A stretch of DNA of 39,468 nt, from contig JAAUQD010000007.1 in assembly GCA_012032815.1 (NCBI GenBank), forward strand, positions 1 to 39,468, read 5' to 3'. The DNA is from Flammeovirgaceae bacterium. GTDB lineage: Bacteria; Bacteroidota; Bacteroidia; Cytophagales; Cyclobacteriaceae. The notes under the pieces are model-generated. The model searched no databases, was not told where the DNA came from, and was given only the letters and a program-made list of their open reading frames with translations. The position numbers and the translations under genes were made by a program. This document shows, piece after piece, positions 20,955 to 29,872 of this stretch (position 1 is the first letter of the stretch; each line of letters begins with the position of its first letter).

Positions 20955-21872
20955 TCAGTTTTTCAATTCTTCAATTCGAGCCGCAAAGTAAGCCTTTTTC
21001 TGAGGATATTTCCAAATCAATTTCTTCAGCATTTCAACTGCCTTTTCTTTTTTGCCCTGGTTAATGAGAATGGTCACAAGCGTTTCAGAGACTACCTGAT
21101 CACTGTAAAAAACGCTGTTTTCTGCCAGATCGGGCATATTTGGTCCTTCTGTTTTAATTCCCTTTTTGAGGTTAGGCTTGTTTTTCATGAAGTTGTCAAT
21201 GATCTCTTGCTGCTCCTTTTGCTTTGGACCCTCAACAGGCAACTCTTTTTTCTTTTTGGAGATTTCATCGATTAAGTTTTCCGTGGCGAACGGTTTTGTT
21301 GCTTTCTTCTTTACTTTTTTGGCGGGCTTCTTTTTACTAATGGTTTTCGTTACAGCGCCTTTTGCTTTAGCCACATTGGATAACTTGGAGGATTCAGATT
21401 TTGAAGGTACTCCAATCTCCTCTCTTTTTTCCGTTTTTTCGGGTTGACTCGTTCCTTTCTTCTCAAATTCTTCAACACTATTTAAAAATTGCTTTTTAAG
21501 TTTCTGAAGTTTATTGAGGTCACTCATTAGTTCTTTCACCAATGCACCTCCCGTTTTGTTGGTTTGGGCTGTTACAATCTTTTGTGGAGGAGGAACTTCC
21601 TGGGCCGTAACAACTTTCTTTATTTCTTTTCTGGTTGATCGGGGATGAGTTACTATCCTTTTTAATACACTTCGATCCGTGGCATAAACCGCACTCATGT
21701 GAAGCTGGTCGTCCGAAGATTTCAAGTCATTATCCTTCGAGGCTTTGGTGGCTAGGTTTCGCACCACCTGGCTATACGGAAATTTGTTGGTTAACTGAAT
21801 AAGTTCATTGGCTTCATCTGCGTTTAGTGCAGCAAAGTTTTCAAGCAGATTATGAAATTTTGTTTTATCCAC
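20955..21872 (-). CDS. Unknown protein with lysine-rich linker and C-terminal TPR-like motif
   Basis: A 305-residue soluble protein. The N-terminus (about 1-75) is helical (LLENFAALNADEANELIQLT, SQVVRNLATKAS). Residues about 115-230 are low-complexity and strongly basic, with many Lys-rich stretches (KKKPAKKVKKKATK). The last 50 residues (VSETLVTILINQGKKEKAVE onward) form a tetratricopeptide-like pair of helices. I know similar proteins only as uncharacterised neighbours of lptE and secG in Bacteroidota. The Lys-rich linker suggests nucleic-acid or membrane contact, but this is a guess. It is cotranscribed with secG (one base apart) and preceded by lptE. Confidence 0.65.
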   Translation of the reverse strand: MDKTKFHNLLENFAALNADEANELIQLTNKFPYSQVVRNLATKASKDNDLKSSDDQLHMSAVYATDRSVLKRIVTHPRSTRKEIKKVVTAQEVPPPQKIVTAQTNKTGGALVKELMSDLNKLQKLKKQFLNSVEEFEKKGTSQPEKTEKREEIGVPSKSESSKLSNVAKAKGAVTKTISKKKPAKKVKKKATKPFATENLIDEISKKKKELPVEGPKQKEQQEIIDNFMKNKPNLKKGIKTEGPNMPDLAENSVFYSDQVVSETLVTILINQGKKEKAVEMLKKLIWKYPQKKAYFAARIEELKN

Positions 21873-21930
21873 GTTATGAAAGCAAGAAGAAAGTAAAATT
21901 AAGCCATTTTATGGCCCGACCAAAATTGAA

Positions 21931-22437
21931 TTACCAATTGGCCACAGTTGCATTAAAAATATCAATCATGATTTGCTCTATAATTCGTCTTTCCAAATCT
22001 TCCTGAATGGAGGTAAAATCCTGATCGTTTTGGAAATCCTGATAGAATGAGAATGTTCTATCCTTAAAATTGTTCTTGGGTTCCAGTGTGTCTTCATAAC
22101 TGGCTCGAACCGCAATAGTGAGGCGCGTTAGTGCAGCCGAGTTGGGTTGATCGGCACCCGTAGAAACCGGGGCGATTGGGTTAATTCGATACTCAGAAAT
22201 TGTGCCTTCGATGTGCAATTGTCCTCCGGATGCAACCACGCTTAAACTTGAATTGCGTTGGTAATAATCCTTGAGGTTATTGGTAAAGGTGGCGCCTAAA
22301 TTAGCCGGCCCCAGATCCGTGTTGTTGAAGAAATTATCAACTGAAATCGTATCTGCCGATGTCGATGCTCCAGTGAATGAATAATTACAACCAAACAGTA
22401 ACAGGCTTATAACTGCCGCGAATGTTTTATTCTTCAA
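21931..22437 (-). CDS. lptE: LptE-like LPS-assembly lipoprotein
   Basis: A 168-residue lipoprotein, lipid Cys17 in VISLLLFGC. LptE plugs the LptD barrel that inserts lipopolysaccharide into the outer membrane. The sequence YSFTGAS, then VDNFFNN, LGATFTNNLKDYYQRNSSL and the GGQLHIEGTISEY strand fit the LptE/RlpB family as found in Bacteroidota. I propose the TTG at 22435-22437 as start, because it sits directly before the signal peptide. The longer open frame up to 22500 lies wholly inside the upstream gene. The start then overlaps the end of the sigma-54 activator by 11 bases, which suggests translational coupling. Confidence 0.8.
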   Translation of the reverse strand: MKNKTFAAVISLLLFGCNYSFTGASTSADTISVDNFFNNTDLGPANLGATFTNNLKDYYQRNSSLSVVASGGQLHIEGTISEYRINPIAPVSTGADQPNSAALTRLTIAVRASYEDTLEPKNNFKDRTFSFYQDFQNDQDFTSIQEDLERRIIEQIMIDIFNATVANW

Positions 22438-23680
22438 GTTCGTACTGTTTAATTTTTCTGTACAGGGTTCGCTCCGAGATGCCCAAATCCCGTGCCGCAT
22501 ATTTTCGCTTATTATTATTTTTTTGCAATGCTTTAATAATCAGTTCTCGTTCCTTTTTTTCAATGGATAGCGATTCATCTTCAGTTTCATGCGTAATATC
22601 CTGTACTTCATTTGAAGATTCAAGTTCCGACTCCATTTGATTTTGCTTAATGTTCAGGACGACCGGATCAGTAGATGTATCATCAGATTGAAGCCCCTCA
22701 AATAAACCGGCATGATCCTTAACCAATTGTGAGGCTTGAGTAGAACCGGATGATTTATCAAGAACAATTTTCTTAAGATCGTTTACATCCTTTCGTAAAT
22801 CAAAAAGTACTTTGTACAAGATCTCCCGTTCTGAAATGTTTTCAAGACTATCAGGATTCTTATAGAGGGCGGGTAGGGTAGACGTACCAGGAAGATATAG
22901 ATTAAGTGTAGCCGCGTCTATTTCTTTCTTTTGAGGTGACAATACAGAAATCTGCTCGACAAGATTTTTTAACTGCCGGATATTTCCGGGGAATCGGTAT
23001 TTCAAAAGAACTCCTTTTGCATCTTCGGTGAGCGTTACGGGTTGAACTTTGTATTTTTCTGCAAAGTCAGATGCAAATTTTCTAAACAAAAGTTCGACAT
23101 CATTTGCCCGTTCTCGCAATGGAGGCACATAAATAGGCACTGTACTGAGCCGATAGTATAAATCTTCTCTGAACTTGTTGGACTCCACTTTCTCCATCAA
23201 GTTGATATTGGTAGCGGCAACTACACGAACATCTGTCTTCTGAACTTTGGATGAGCCCACTTTGATAAATTCTCCGTTTTCAAGTACGCGAAGCAAACGG
23301 GCCTGAGTAGCCAGTGGCATTTCGCCTATCTCATCCAGAAAGATGGTACCTCCGTTGGTAACTTCAAAATAACCTTTGCGTGCTTCATGAGCCCCCGTGA
23401 AAGATCCTTTCTCATGACCGAACAATTCAGAGTCAATTGTTCCTTCCGGAATTGAGCCACAGTTAATGGCAATAAATTGACCATGCTTTCTGGGGCTCAG
23501 GTAATGAATAATTTTTGAGAACGATTCCTTTCCGCTTCCGCTTTCTCCGGTAATCAATACCGACATATCGGTAGGTGCTACCTGCATGGCTACACGTAAT
23601 GCATGATTTAGAAGTGGTGAATGACCAATTATCCCAAACCGAAGCTTAATGTTTTGTATTTCTGAATCTTTAATTTGCAT
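22427..23680 (-). CDS. Sigma-54-dependent AAA+ transcriptional activator
   Basis: A 417-residue activator of RNA polymerase carrying sigma-54. It has the AAA+ P-loop GESGSGKES (45-53), the sigma-54 contact loop in the GSFTGA form (92-97), Walker B GGTIFLDEIGEM (about 110-121) and a sensor segment RVVAATNINL. A Fis-type helix-turn-helix closes the protein (KRKYAARDLGISERTLYRKI). There is no receiver, GAF or PAS domain in front of the AAA+ module, so its signal must come from another protein or its level. A variable acidic linker of about 100 residues separates the AAA+ and DNA-binding parts. I choose the ATG at 23678-23680; a TTG three codons upstream is also open. The start overlaps the end of miaB by 11 bases. 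Confidence 0.92.
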   Translation of the reverse strand: MQIKDSEIQNIKLRFGIIGHSPLLNHALRVAMQVAPTDMSVLITGESGSGKESFSKIIHYLSPRKHGQFIAINCGSIPEGTIDSELFGHEKGSFTGAHEARKGYFEVTNGGTIFLDEIGEMPLATQARLLRVLENGEFIKVGSSKVQKTDVRVVAATNINLMEKVESNKFREDLYYRLSTVPIYVPPLRERANDVELLFRKFASDFAEKYKVQPVTLTEDAKGVLLKYRFPGNIRQLKNLVEQISVLSPQKKEIDAATLNLYLPGTSTLPALYKNPDSLENISEREILYKVLFDLRKDVNDLKKIVLDKSSGSTQASQLVKDHAGLFEGLQSDDTSTDPVVLNIKQNQMESELESSNEVQDITHETEDESLSIEKKERELIIKALQKNNNKRKYAARDLGISERTLYRKIKQYELEE

Positions 23681-25135
23681 TGCTGTCAACTACATTTCCG
23701 AATAGTGTGGCGCTTGTACATCTTTCGATTAATACATCTACGTAGTGGCCTTTATCCCAATTTTGTTTTGGGAAAATCACAACTTTATTGGCTGAATTTC
23801 TTCCTTGTAAGAAGTCATCAGATCGTTTGGAGTATCCTTCAACCAGGACTTTGTTTACTTTTCCGATGTCTTTTTCGTTTCGAAGCAGAGAATGCTGGGT
23901 TTGTTTCAGAATGATTTCATTAAGTCTTCGCTTTTTGATTTCATCCGGAATGTCATCACTGAATTTTTTCTCGGCAACCGTTCCAGGTCGTTCTGAATAC
24001 ATAAACATGTAGGCAAATCAAAAGTAACCTGATCCATAAGGCTAAGGGTATCGGAGTGCTCTTGTTCATTTTCAGAACAAAAACCTGTAATCATATCTGA
24101 TGAAATACCACAGTCATCACCAAGAACTTCACGAATTCTTTTAATTTTTCCAGGTACCAGTCGCGGCTGTATCCGCGGTTCATAAGATCAAGAATCCGGG
24201 TGTTTCCGCTTTGTGCGGGGAGGTGTATATACTTGCAAATGTTGTCGTGTTTCTTCATCGTAAACAGGACTTGATCTGTGATATCTTTGGATGAGATGTT
24301 GAAAATCGAATGCGAAGAAGCGGACTAATCTGTGCTACCATTTCTAACAGATCAGCAAAGTGAATCTGATTTGTTGTTGATAATTTATTCAGTCTTGCTT
24401 TGTTATTTTCTTCTTCACTCCAGGTATATGAATCTACGTTTTGACCCAACAAGGTGACTTCTCTATAGCCCTGTTCAAATAATTTTTTTGCCTCGGAAAC
24501 TATGCTGCGAGGATCCCGGCTTCGCTCTCTGCCCCGCGTAAAAGGAACTACACAAAAGGAGCACATATTGTCACATCCTCGCATGATGGAAATAAAGGCC
24601 GTTACGCCATTTGAATTTAACCGAACCGGACTTATATCTGCGTAAGTTTCCTCCCGCGACAGGAAGGTGTTGATTGCTTTTTGTCCTTCACCAACCTGCT
24701 CCAGCAGTTTTGGTAAATCACGGTAGGCATCAGGGCCCGCTACGAGATCAACAATTTTTTCTTCATCTAACAAGGTAGACTTTAATCGCTCAGCCATACA
24801 CCCCAACAACCCAATCGTGAGTTCTGGTTTTTGTTTTTTTAATGCGTTGATATGTACCAGTCGGTTGCGAACAGTTTGTTCAGCCTTATCACGAATAGAA
24901 CAGGTATTAAGAAAAACCACATCGGCACTTTCGATAGACGAAGTGGTATCAAATCCATCTTTAATATGGAGGCCACAATTTCACTATCCGAAAAATTCAT
25001 TTGACATCCATAACTCTCTATATAGAGTTTGCGTGATTTACTGGTTGGTTTTTCTGGAGTAGTGGACATCAGGGTTTCATGAGTCTCCTTTTCCAAAATG
25101 CTTAAATCGTCTATCAAATGGCCTATTTTCATCAT
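23670..25135 (-). CDS. miaB: tRNA-2-methylthio-N6-dimethylallyladenosine synthase (four frame breaks)
   Basis: MiaB adds a methylthio group to i6A37 in tRNAs. It is a radical-SAM methylthiotransferase with two iron-sulfur clusters. The N-terminal UPF0004 domain shows [28 protein letters not shown] and [11 protein letters not shown], which give the three cluster Cys. The radical-SAM motif is [20 protein letters not shown] (CxxxCxxC), followed by [11 protein letters not shown]. The C-terminal TRAM domain is complete. One base is missing at each of four short runs: 24960-24962, 24286-24288, 24139-24142 and 24015-24017. With all four restored it is 489 residues and every motif is in one frame. 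It leads the miaB / activator / lptE / secG cluster. Confidence 0.95.
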
Positions 25136-25143
25136 ATAGGTCG

Positions 25144-25151
25144 CAAATTTA
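25144..25151 (-). promoter_or_regulatory. Predicted promoter -7 box of miaB
   Basis: On the minus strand this reads TAAATTTG, an exact fit to TAnnTTTG. It lies only 9 bases before the annotated miaB start, so the leader would be nearly absent, or translation begins at a later Met (for example MSTTPEKP). No TTG lies at the ideal -33 position. Confidence 0.4.
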
Positions 25152-25268
25152 ACACTTTTGACTATAAAGGTGACATCTTGTCAGCCATGTTTTTAGGAGC
25201 CAAGGTTCAGGAATTTTGAACTTGCTGGCATTTTATTTCGAACTTTCGGGCTTAACCCGAACAAAAAA

Positions 25269-25784
25269 ATGGCAATTATCAAATCAGTACGAGGATATAC
25301 ACCACAATATGGTCTCAATTGTTTTTTTGCGGACAATGCAGTGATTGTTGGTGAAGTTTCCATGGGAGATAATTGCACGGTATGGTTCAATGCTGTAGTA
25401 AGAGGCGATGTACACTCCATTACTATTGGAAACAATACCAACATTCAGGATGGGGCGATCATTCATTGCACATACCAAAAAGCGAAGACAGTGATAGGCA
25501 ACAATGTTTCGATAGCTCATAATGCAATCGTGCATGGATGCACCGTTATGGATAATGTCCTGATTGGAATGGGAGCCATATTGATGGATGATGCTGTCAT
25601 TGGAGAAGGATCGGTGATTGCAGCTGGCGCAGTTGTTTTGCCCGGTACTGAAGTTGAACCAAACAGCATTTATGCCGGTATTCCTGCAAAGCGAATAAAG
25701 GATGTTGGGGCAGAGATGAAGGCAGTTATTGAGCGTACTGCTAAAAATTATCCGATGTATGCCGAGTGGTTCAAGAATCCTTGA
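25269..25784 (+). CDS. Gamma-carbonic-anhydrase-like hexapeptide-repeat protein (YrdA/PaaY type)
   Basis: An intact 171-residue left-handed beta-helix protein built of hexapeptide repeats (VIVGEV, CTVWFNAVVRGD, ITIGNNTNIQDGAIIHCT, VSIAHNAIVHGCTV, VLIGMGAILMDDAV). His residues in IIHC and AHNAIVHG sit at the trimer interface where gamma-carbonic anhydrases bind zinc, and the VVRGD motif is conserved. It could be a carbonic anhydrase or a thioesterase such as PaaY; the sequence does not decide. It lies divergent from miaB across a gap of 133 bases, and upstream of the OmpH-like gene. Confidence 0.9.
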   Translation: MAIIKSVRGYTPQYGLNCFFADNAVIVGEVSMGDNCTVWFNAVVRGDVHSITIGNNTNIQDGAIIHCTYQKAKTVIGNNVSIAHNAIVHGCTVMDNVLIGMGAILMDDAVIGEGSVIAAGAVVLPGTEVEPNSIYAGIPAKRIKDVGAEMKAVIERTAKNYPMYAEWFKNP

Positions 25785-25859
25785 AATGTTAGAGAAGTTT
25801 TAAGCTTTAGTATCTGTTGAATAACTTTGCTCCGGGCAATGCATTAACTAATTCTGCTA

Positions 25860-25867
25860 TATATTTG
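25860..25867 (+). promoter_or_regulatory. Predicted promoter -7 box of the OmpH-like gene
   Basis: TATATTTG fits TAnnTTTG exactly and lies 18 bases before the ATG at 25886. No TTG is seen at the usual -33 spacing, so the call rests on one box. Confidence 0.45.
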
Positions 25868-25885
25868 CGCCCTTAATCAAATTCA

Positions 25886-26509
25886 ATGAAAAATATCTCA
25901 CTTGTTCTCAATGGTGTGCTTTTGGTAGCGGTAGCAATTCTCTTTTATCTTCATTTTTCTGCCAATTCAAGCTCTGGCACTTCCGAAACTGATGCTGTTA
26001 ATCTTGATCTTAAGATTGCTTATATCAATTCAGATTCTGTATTGAAATACTATGATTACTTCAAAGTAAATCGTGAGAAGCTTGAAACGAAAGGAAAGAA
26101 GATGGATCAGGATTTTCGTAATCGCGCCCAGACATTTCAAAACGAACTAGCTAATTATCAGCGCAATGCGGGTAATCTAACGATCAATCAGGCAAAAGCA
26201 GTTGAAGAAGATTTGGCTAAAAAGCAACAGAATCTCAGGGTTTACCAGGAGAGTCTACAGCAAGAGCTAATGAACGAGGAATCTAAAATGAATCAGCAGC
26301 TCTATGAAAAAATTACAGCTTTCCTCAAGGATTATGGAAAGGCAAACGGGTTGCAAATCGTATTCAAATATGATCCTACCAGCGATGTTTTGTACGGTGG
26401 AGAGAGTCTTGATATAACACAAATAGTTATAGAAGGATTAAATCAATCATATCAGAATGAGCAAAATCAACCGGACGGCAAGGATAGCCCGAAAGACTCG
26501 ATAAAGTAG
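25886..26509 (+). CDS. OmpH/Skp-family periplasmic chaperone-like protein
   Basis: A 207-residue protein. An N-terminal hydrophobic helix (VLNGVLLVAVAILFYLHFSA, about 7-26) acts as signal or membrane anchor; there is no clear cleavage site. The mature part opens LKIAYINSDSVLKYYDY, the OmpH start, and continues with a long coiled coil (about 60-145) rich in Glu, Gln and Lys, then the conserved GLQIVFKYDP and VLYGGESLDIT strand that pairs in the trimer core. Skp-type proteins hold unfolded outer-membrane proteins in the periplasm. A strong terminator follows, so it forms its own unit or a pair with the preceding gene. Confidence 0.88.
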   Translation: MKNISLVLNGVLLVAVAILFYLHFSANSSSGTSETDAVNLDLKIAYINSDSVLKYYDYFKVNREKLETKGKKMDQDFRNRAQTFQNELANYQRNAGNLTINQAKAVEEDLAKKQQNLRVYQESLQQELMNEESKMNQQLYEKITAFLKDYGKANGLQIVFKYDPTSDVLYGGESLDITQIVIEGLNQSYQNEQNQPDGKDSPKDSIK

Positions 26510-26527
26510 TAATTGCTTTTTTATTGG

Positions 26528-26552
26528 AGCCCTGATCTGTCAGGGCTTTTTT
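26528..26552 (+). terminator. Rho-independent terminator of the OmpH-like gene
   Basis: AGCCCTGA and TCAGGGCT form a perfect 8-base stem with a 4-base loop (TCTG), followed by TTTTT. It lies 19 bases after the stop. Confidence 0.88.
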
Positions 26553-26586
26553 ATTTTTCGATGGTATGTTTTAATTTTCAAACTGA

Positions 26587-29500
26587 ATGAAATCGCTGTA
26601 TACCCTGCTAAAGGTCAAGCCTGAGGAAAGCACTCAGGTGACTTTGATGTTAGCCATGGGTTTTTTTATGGGGATTTTTATTGCCACCTATACGGTAACC
26701 GCTGAATCGCTGTTTCTTAACAAGCTTAGCGAACATCTAGACAAAGCATTTTTAGCAGCCGGTGTGTTGGGAATAGTTTCAACACTTATTTTCTCCATGG
26801 CTCAGGCACGTGTAAAGTTCACTTACCTCGCTATCAGCAGCATTGGAATAATCGTAGCGTTTTCATCAATCGTTTACGTGCTCTATCATTTCGGAGAATT
26901 GTGGTACCGTGATTATGTTTTATTTGTAATGTTCATCCTCACGGGGCCAATGACTGCTGTACTTTTTCTTTGCTACTGGGGAATTTTTGGCAGATTGTTT
27001 GACTTCAGACAATCAAAACGGATCATCGGTTGGATTGATACCGGACAATTACTGGCTGCTATTCTGGCTTTCCTCATTATTCCTTTGACATCAAACCTGA
27101 TTGCAGACACTTCGAATTATTTGGTTTTGTGCAATATCAGCATTGTAGCATCAGCGGCATGCCTGGTTACTATTTCTTTGAAGTTCAATTTGACTGGAAA
27201 TAAACCAGCCGAATTAGATCAGGAAACAAAGCGCGAAACCAGCTTTGGAAAAATTACAAGTGACAAATATTTATTTCTACTCAGTGTGTTCCTGATCATC
27301 TCAATGGTGACAGTTATTTTTAATCAATTTGCATTTCAGGATACACTTAATGAACAATATCCTGAACAACGCGAGTTGACAAATTTTCTGGCATGGTTTA
27401 ATGGTACTATCTATATTTTGAGCCTTGCCATGCAATCATTTATCAATGATAAGATATTAGGTAATTATGGAATCAGAGTATCCCTGCTTTTGCTCCCAAT
27501 TATCATTGCGATATTTGCTGTGGGCTCAGTGTTTACTGGTACGTTCTTCGGTTTTAATATTGAACAAGCCCCCACAACATTTATCTTTTTCTTCCTTACC
27601 ATTGCGCTCACACGCTTATTTAGCGCCAGCTTAAGGGACTCTTTAGAGAATCCCCGTTTTTTAAGCTTCTGTTTATACCACTAGATAGCCGTTACAGGTT
27701 TGGATTGCAGGCCAAAATCGAAGGAGTAATCAATGAATTTGGGCGGTTCCTGGCTGGATTATTTATCTTCTTATTCGCCCTTATTCCGGTTTTTAATATC
27801 GTTTGGATACCTGCAATTATAGTTTTGCTAGTGGTAGCCTATGTGCTGATTATTAATAATTTATACAAAGGATATAAGAACAAAATAAGAGAAAAATTAG
27901 AAACACGAGATACGAGCCAGGAACGACTTGAAGTTGGATATACTCAGGTTACCCATCATCTTGAAGATCTACTGGTAAGCCAGAATTCCTCAAGGGCAGT
28001 TTTTTCGTTTAAGTTATTGGAAAAATAAATCCAGCTAACGTTGGTCAATGGGTTAACAAACTTATGAACAGCGGGGATGAAAAATCAAAGGAGTATGCTC
28101 AGCGAAGGATGAACGAGCTGAAAGGATTGTCCGTCTCTGATCGCTATGTCATTAATTTAAGTCAAAACGGTAGCAATGGTGGGAAAAATATTTTGACAAA
28201 ATCTGAGCTTCAGGAAATTTTAAAAAGTGGAGGTGATATTACGAAAGCCAGAATTCAAAAACTGAGCAGATCGGGATCAAAGATTGATCGTCAATATGCT
28301 GCTGAGTTATTGTTGCATGCAGAAAGCGAAGAGAGTATTTCGTTTCTAATCGAATTGCTCCATGATACTAGCTCTAAAGTCCGGAACACTGCCATATTAA
28401 CGGCAATAAAGAAAAATAATGATGAGGTTATCTATTCCCTGATAGATAATTTGAATCATCCGAAATGTGGAACTCAGGCTCTGAACGCATTGGTAATAAT
28501 AGGTAGTCGAACGCTTAATTTTTTGGACAGCGCATTTTACCGGTCAGGTCAGTCAACTCAAACCATGTTGCGCATTGTCCAGGCCATGGGGCGGATAGGA
28601 GGACAACGGGCAAGAGATCTGTTATGGAATAAAATTGATTTTCCGGATAAGATCGTAGTTTCCCAGGTACTGTTATCATTAGGTGAAAGCGGATTCAAGG
28701 CTTCAATATCTCAGATTACCCGAATTAAATATTCATTGGAAAGCGACATTGCTGATGTAGCCTGGAATCTCAATGCCTACATCACAATCGGCAATGAGGG
28801 GAATGCAAAAGAAATTAAGAAGGCATTGCAGCGTGAAATTCAAAATGACACACAGCATGTTTACATGCTGCTGGCAATGCTTTATGATACCCGATCAATC
28901 CAGCTTGTAAAAGAAAATATAGAGAGTGGAACCACTGAAGGTACAACCTATGCTGTGGAGTTGCTGGATGTATTTTTATCAGAGCAATTAAAGCAGCGTG
29001 TCATTCCGGTGCTGGATGATCTTTCAGAAACAGAAAAGTTATCCAAACTTGAAATCTTTTTTCCGCAAATTGAAGTCAATGAAAAGTTGATTTTGAAGTT
29101 TTTAATCAACCGGGACTTTACTCAGGCGAATCGATGGACAAAAGCAAACGTTATTAAACAAATTGGCATACTAAGAATTGAGGATTTTAAATTGGATTTA
29201 ATTGCTCAACTGTTCAATCCGGACTGGTTAGTTAAGGAAATAGCTGCATGGTCTCTTCACCAAATAGATACAGAAGAATATACAATCACTACATTTAGAC
29301 TAGGCGAGGAGGTGAAGAAAAAGCTTGACGAAGTCATCGTGAATGAGTCTTCCTTAAAACTAATTGATAAAGTCATTTTTTTTAAAACCATTGCTGTTTT
29401 TGAGGAGATTCCAGGTTTAACATTATCGCATCTGGCTGATATTACGGAAGAAATTAAATTGCCAGAAGGGCTCTCCCTGACAATTGATGAAAAGCAAAAC

Positions 29501-29736
29501 TGGTTCTTTTACATCGTACTTTCCGGAGCTGTAAAGTATTATGAAAAGGGGAATTAAGATCGGAATTCACTGTAGGTCAATTTGTTGGCGAAATGTTGTC
29601 GAGCCCGGGATTTGCAAATTCCAACCTGTTGGTGGCTACAACAGACTCCACATTGTTAAAAATGGACAAAGAACTGTTCTACGAGCTTTTGTCAGGGAAC
29701 GTAAAACTGGCGGACAGGGTGTTGGATTATATATAG
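26587..29736 (+). CDS. Transporter-like (NTT/MFS) membrane domain fused to HEAT repeats and a cyclic-nucleotide-binding-like domain (three frame breaks)
   Basis: The restored protein has 1050 residues in three parts. Residues about 15-430 hold some 12 membrane helices (VTLMLAMGFFMGIFIATYTV, YVLFVMFILTGPMTAVLFL, IIIAIFAVGSVFTGTFFGF) like nucleotide-translocase/MFS proteins. Residues about 520-900 are helical HEAT-type repeats (SISFLIELLHDTSSKVRNTA, TMLRIVQAMGRIGGQRARDL). The C-terminus (about 920-1045) resembles a CRP-type sensor domain: FFKTIAVFEEIPGLTLSHLA, then VGQFVGEMLSSPG. The phosphate-cassette Gly-Glu is kept, but the Arg that binds cyclic nucleotide phosphate in CAP is not evident. 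One base is missing at each of 27657-27662, 28021-28025 and 29548-29551. The transported substrate and ligand are unknown. The gene precedes the nSTAND set by 136 bases. Confidence 0.8.
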
Positions 29737-29752
29737 GAATCACATAAATTTC

Positions 29753-29795
29753 AAGGATTTTTTAGGCTAAAGGGCCGATTTTAAGGATTTTTTTA
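29753..29795 (+). repeat. Short direct repeat upstream of the nSTAND gene
   Basis: AAGGATTTTTTA (29753-29764) recurs as AAGGATTTTTTTA (29783-29795), 30 bases apart, which is about three helical turns. The pair lies 78-120 bases before the nSTAND start and could be a two-site regulator-binding region. Low complexity makes chance likely. Confidence 0.3.
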
Positions 29796-29872
29796 ACTTT
29801 ATATTTCGCTAGTAGTAACAGAGCCCCTTACCCTCGATTAAATGTTTTTAACATTCGGATTGTAACAAAGCA

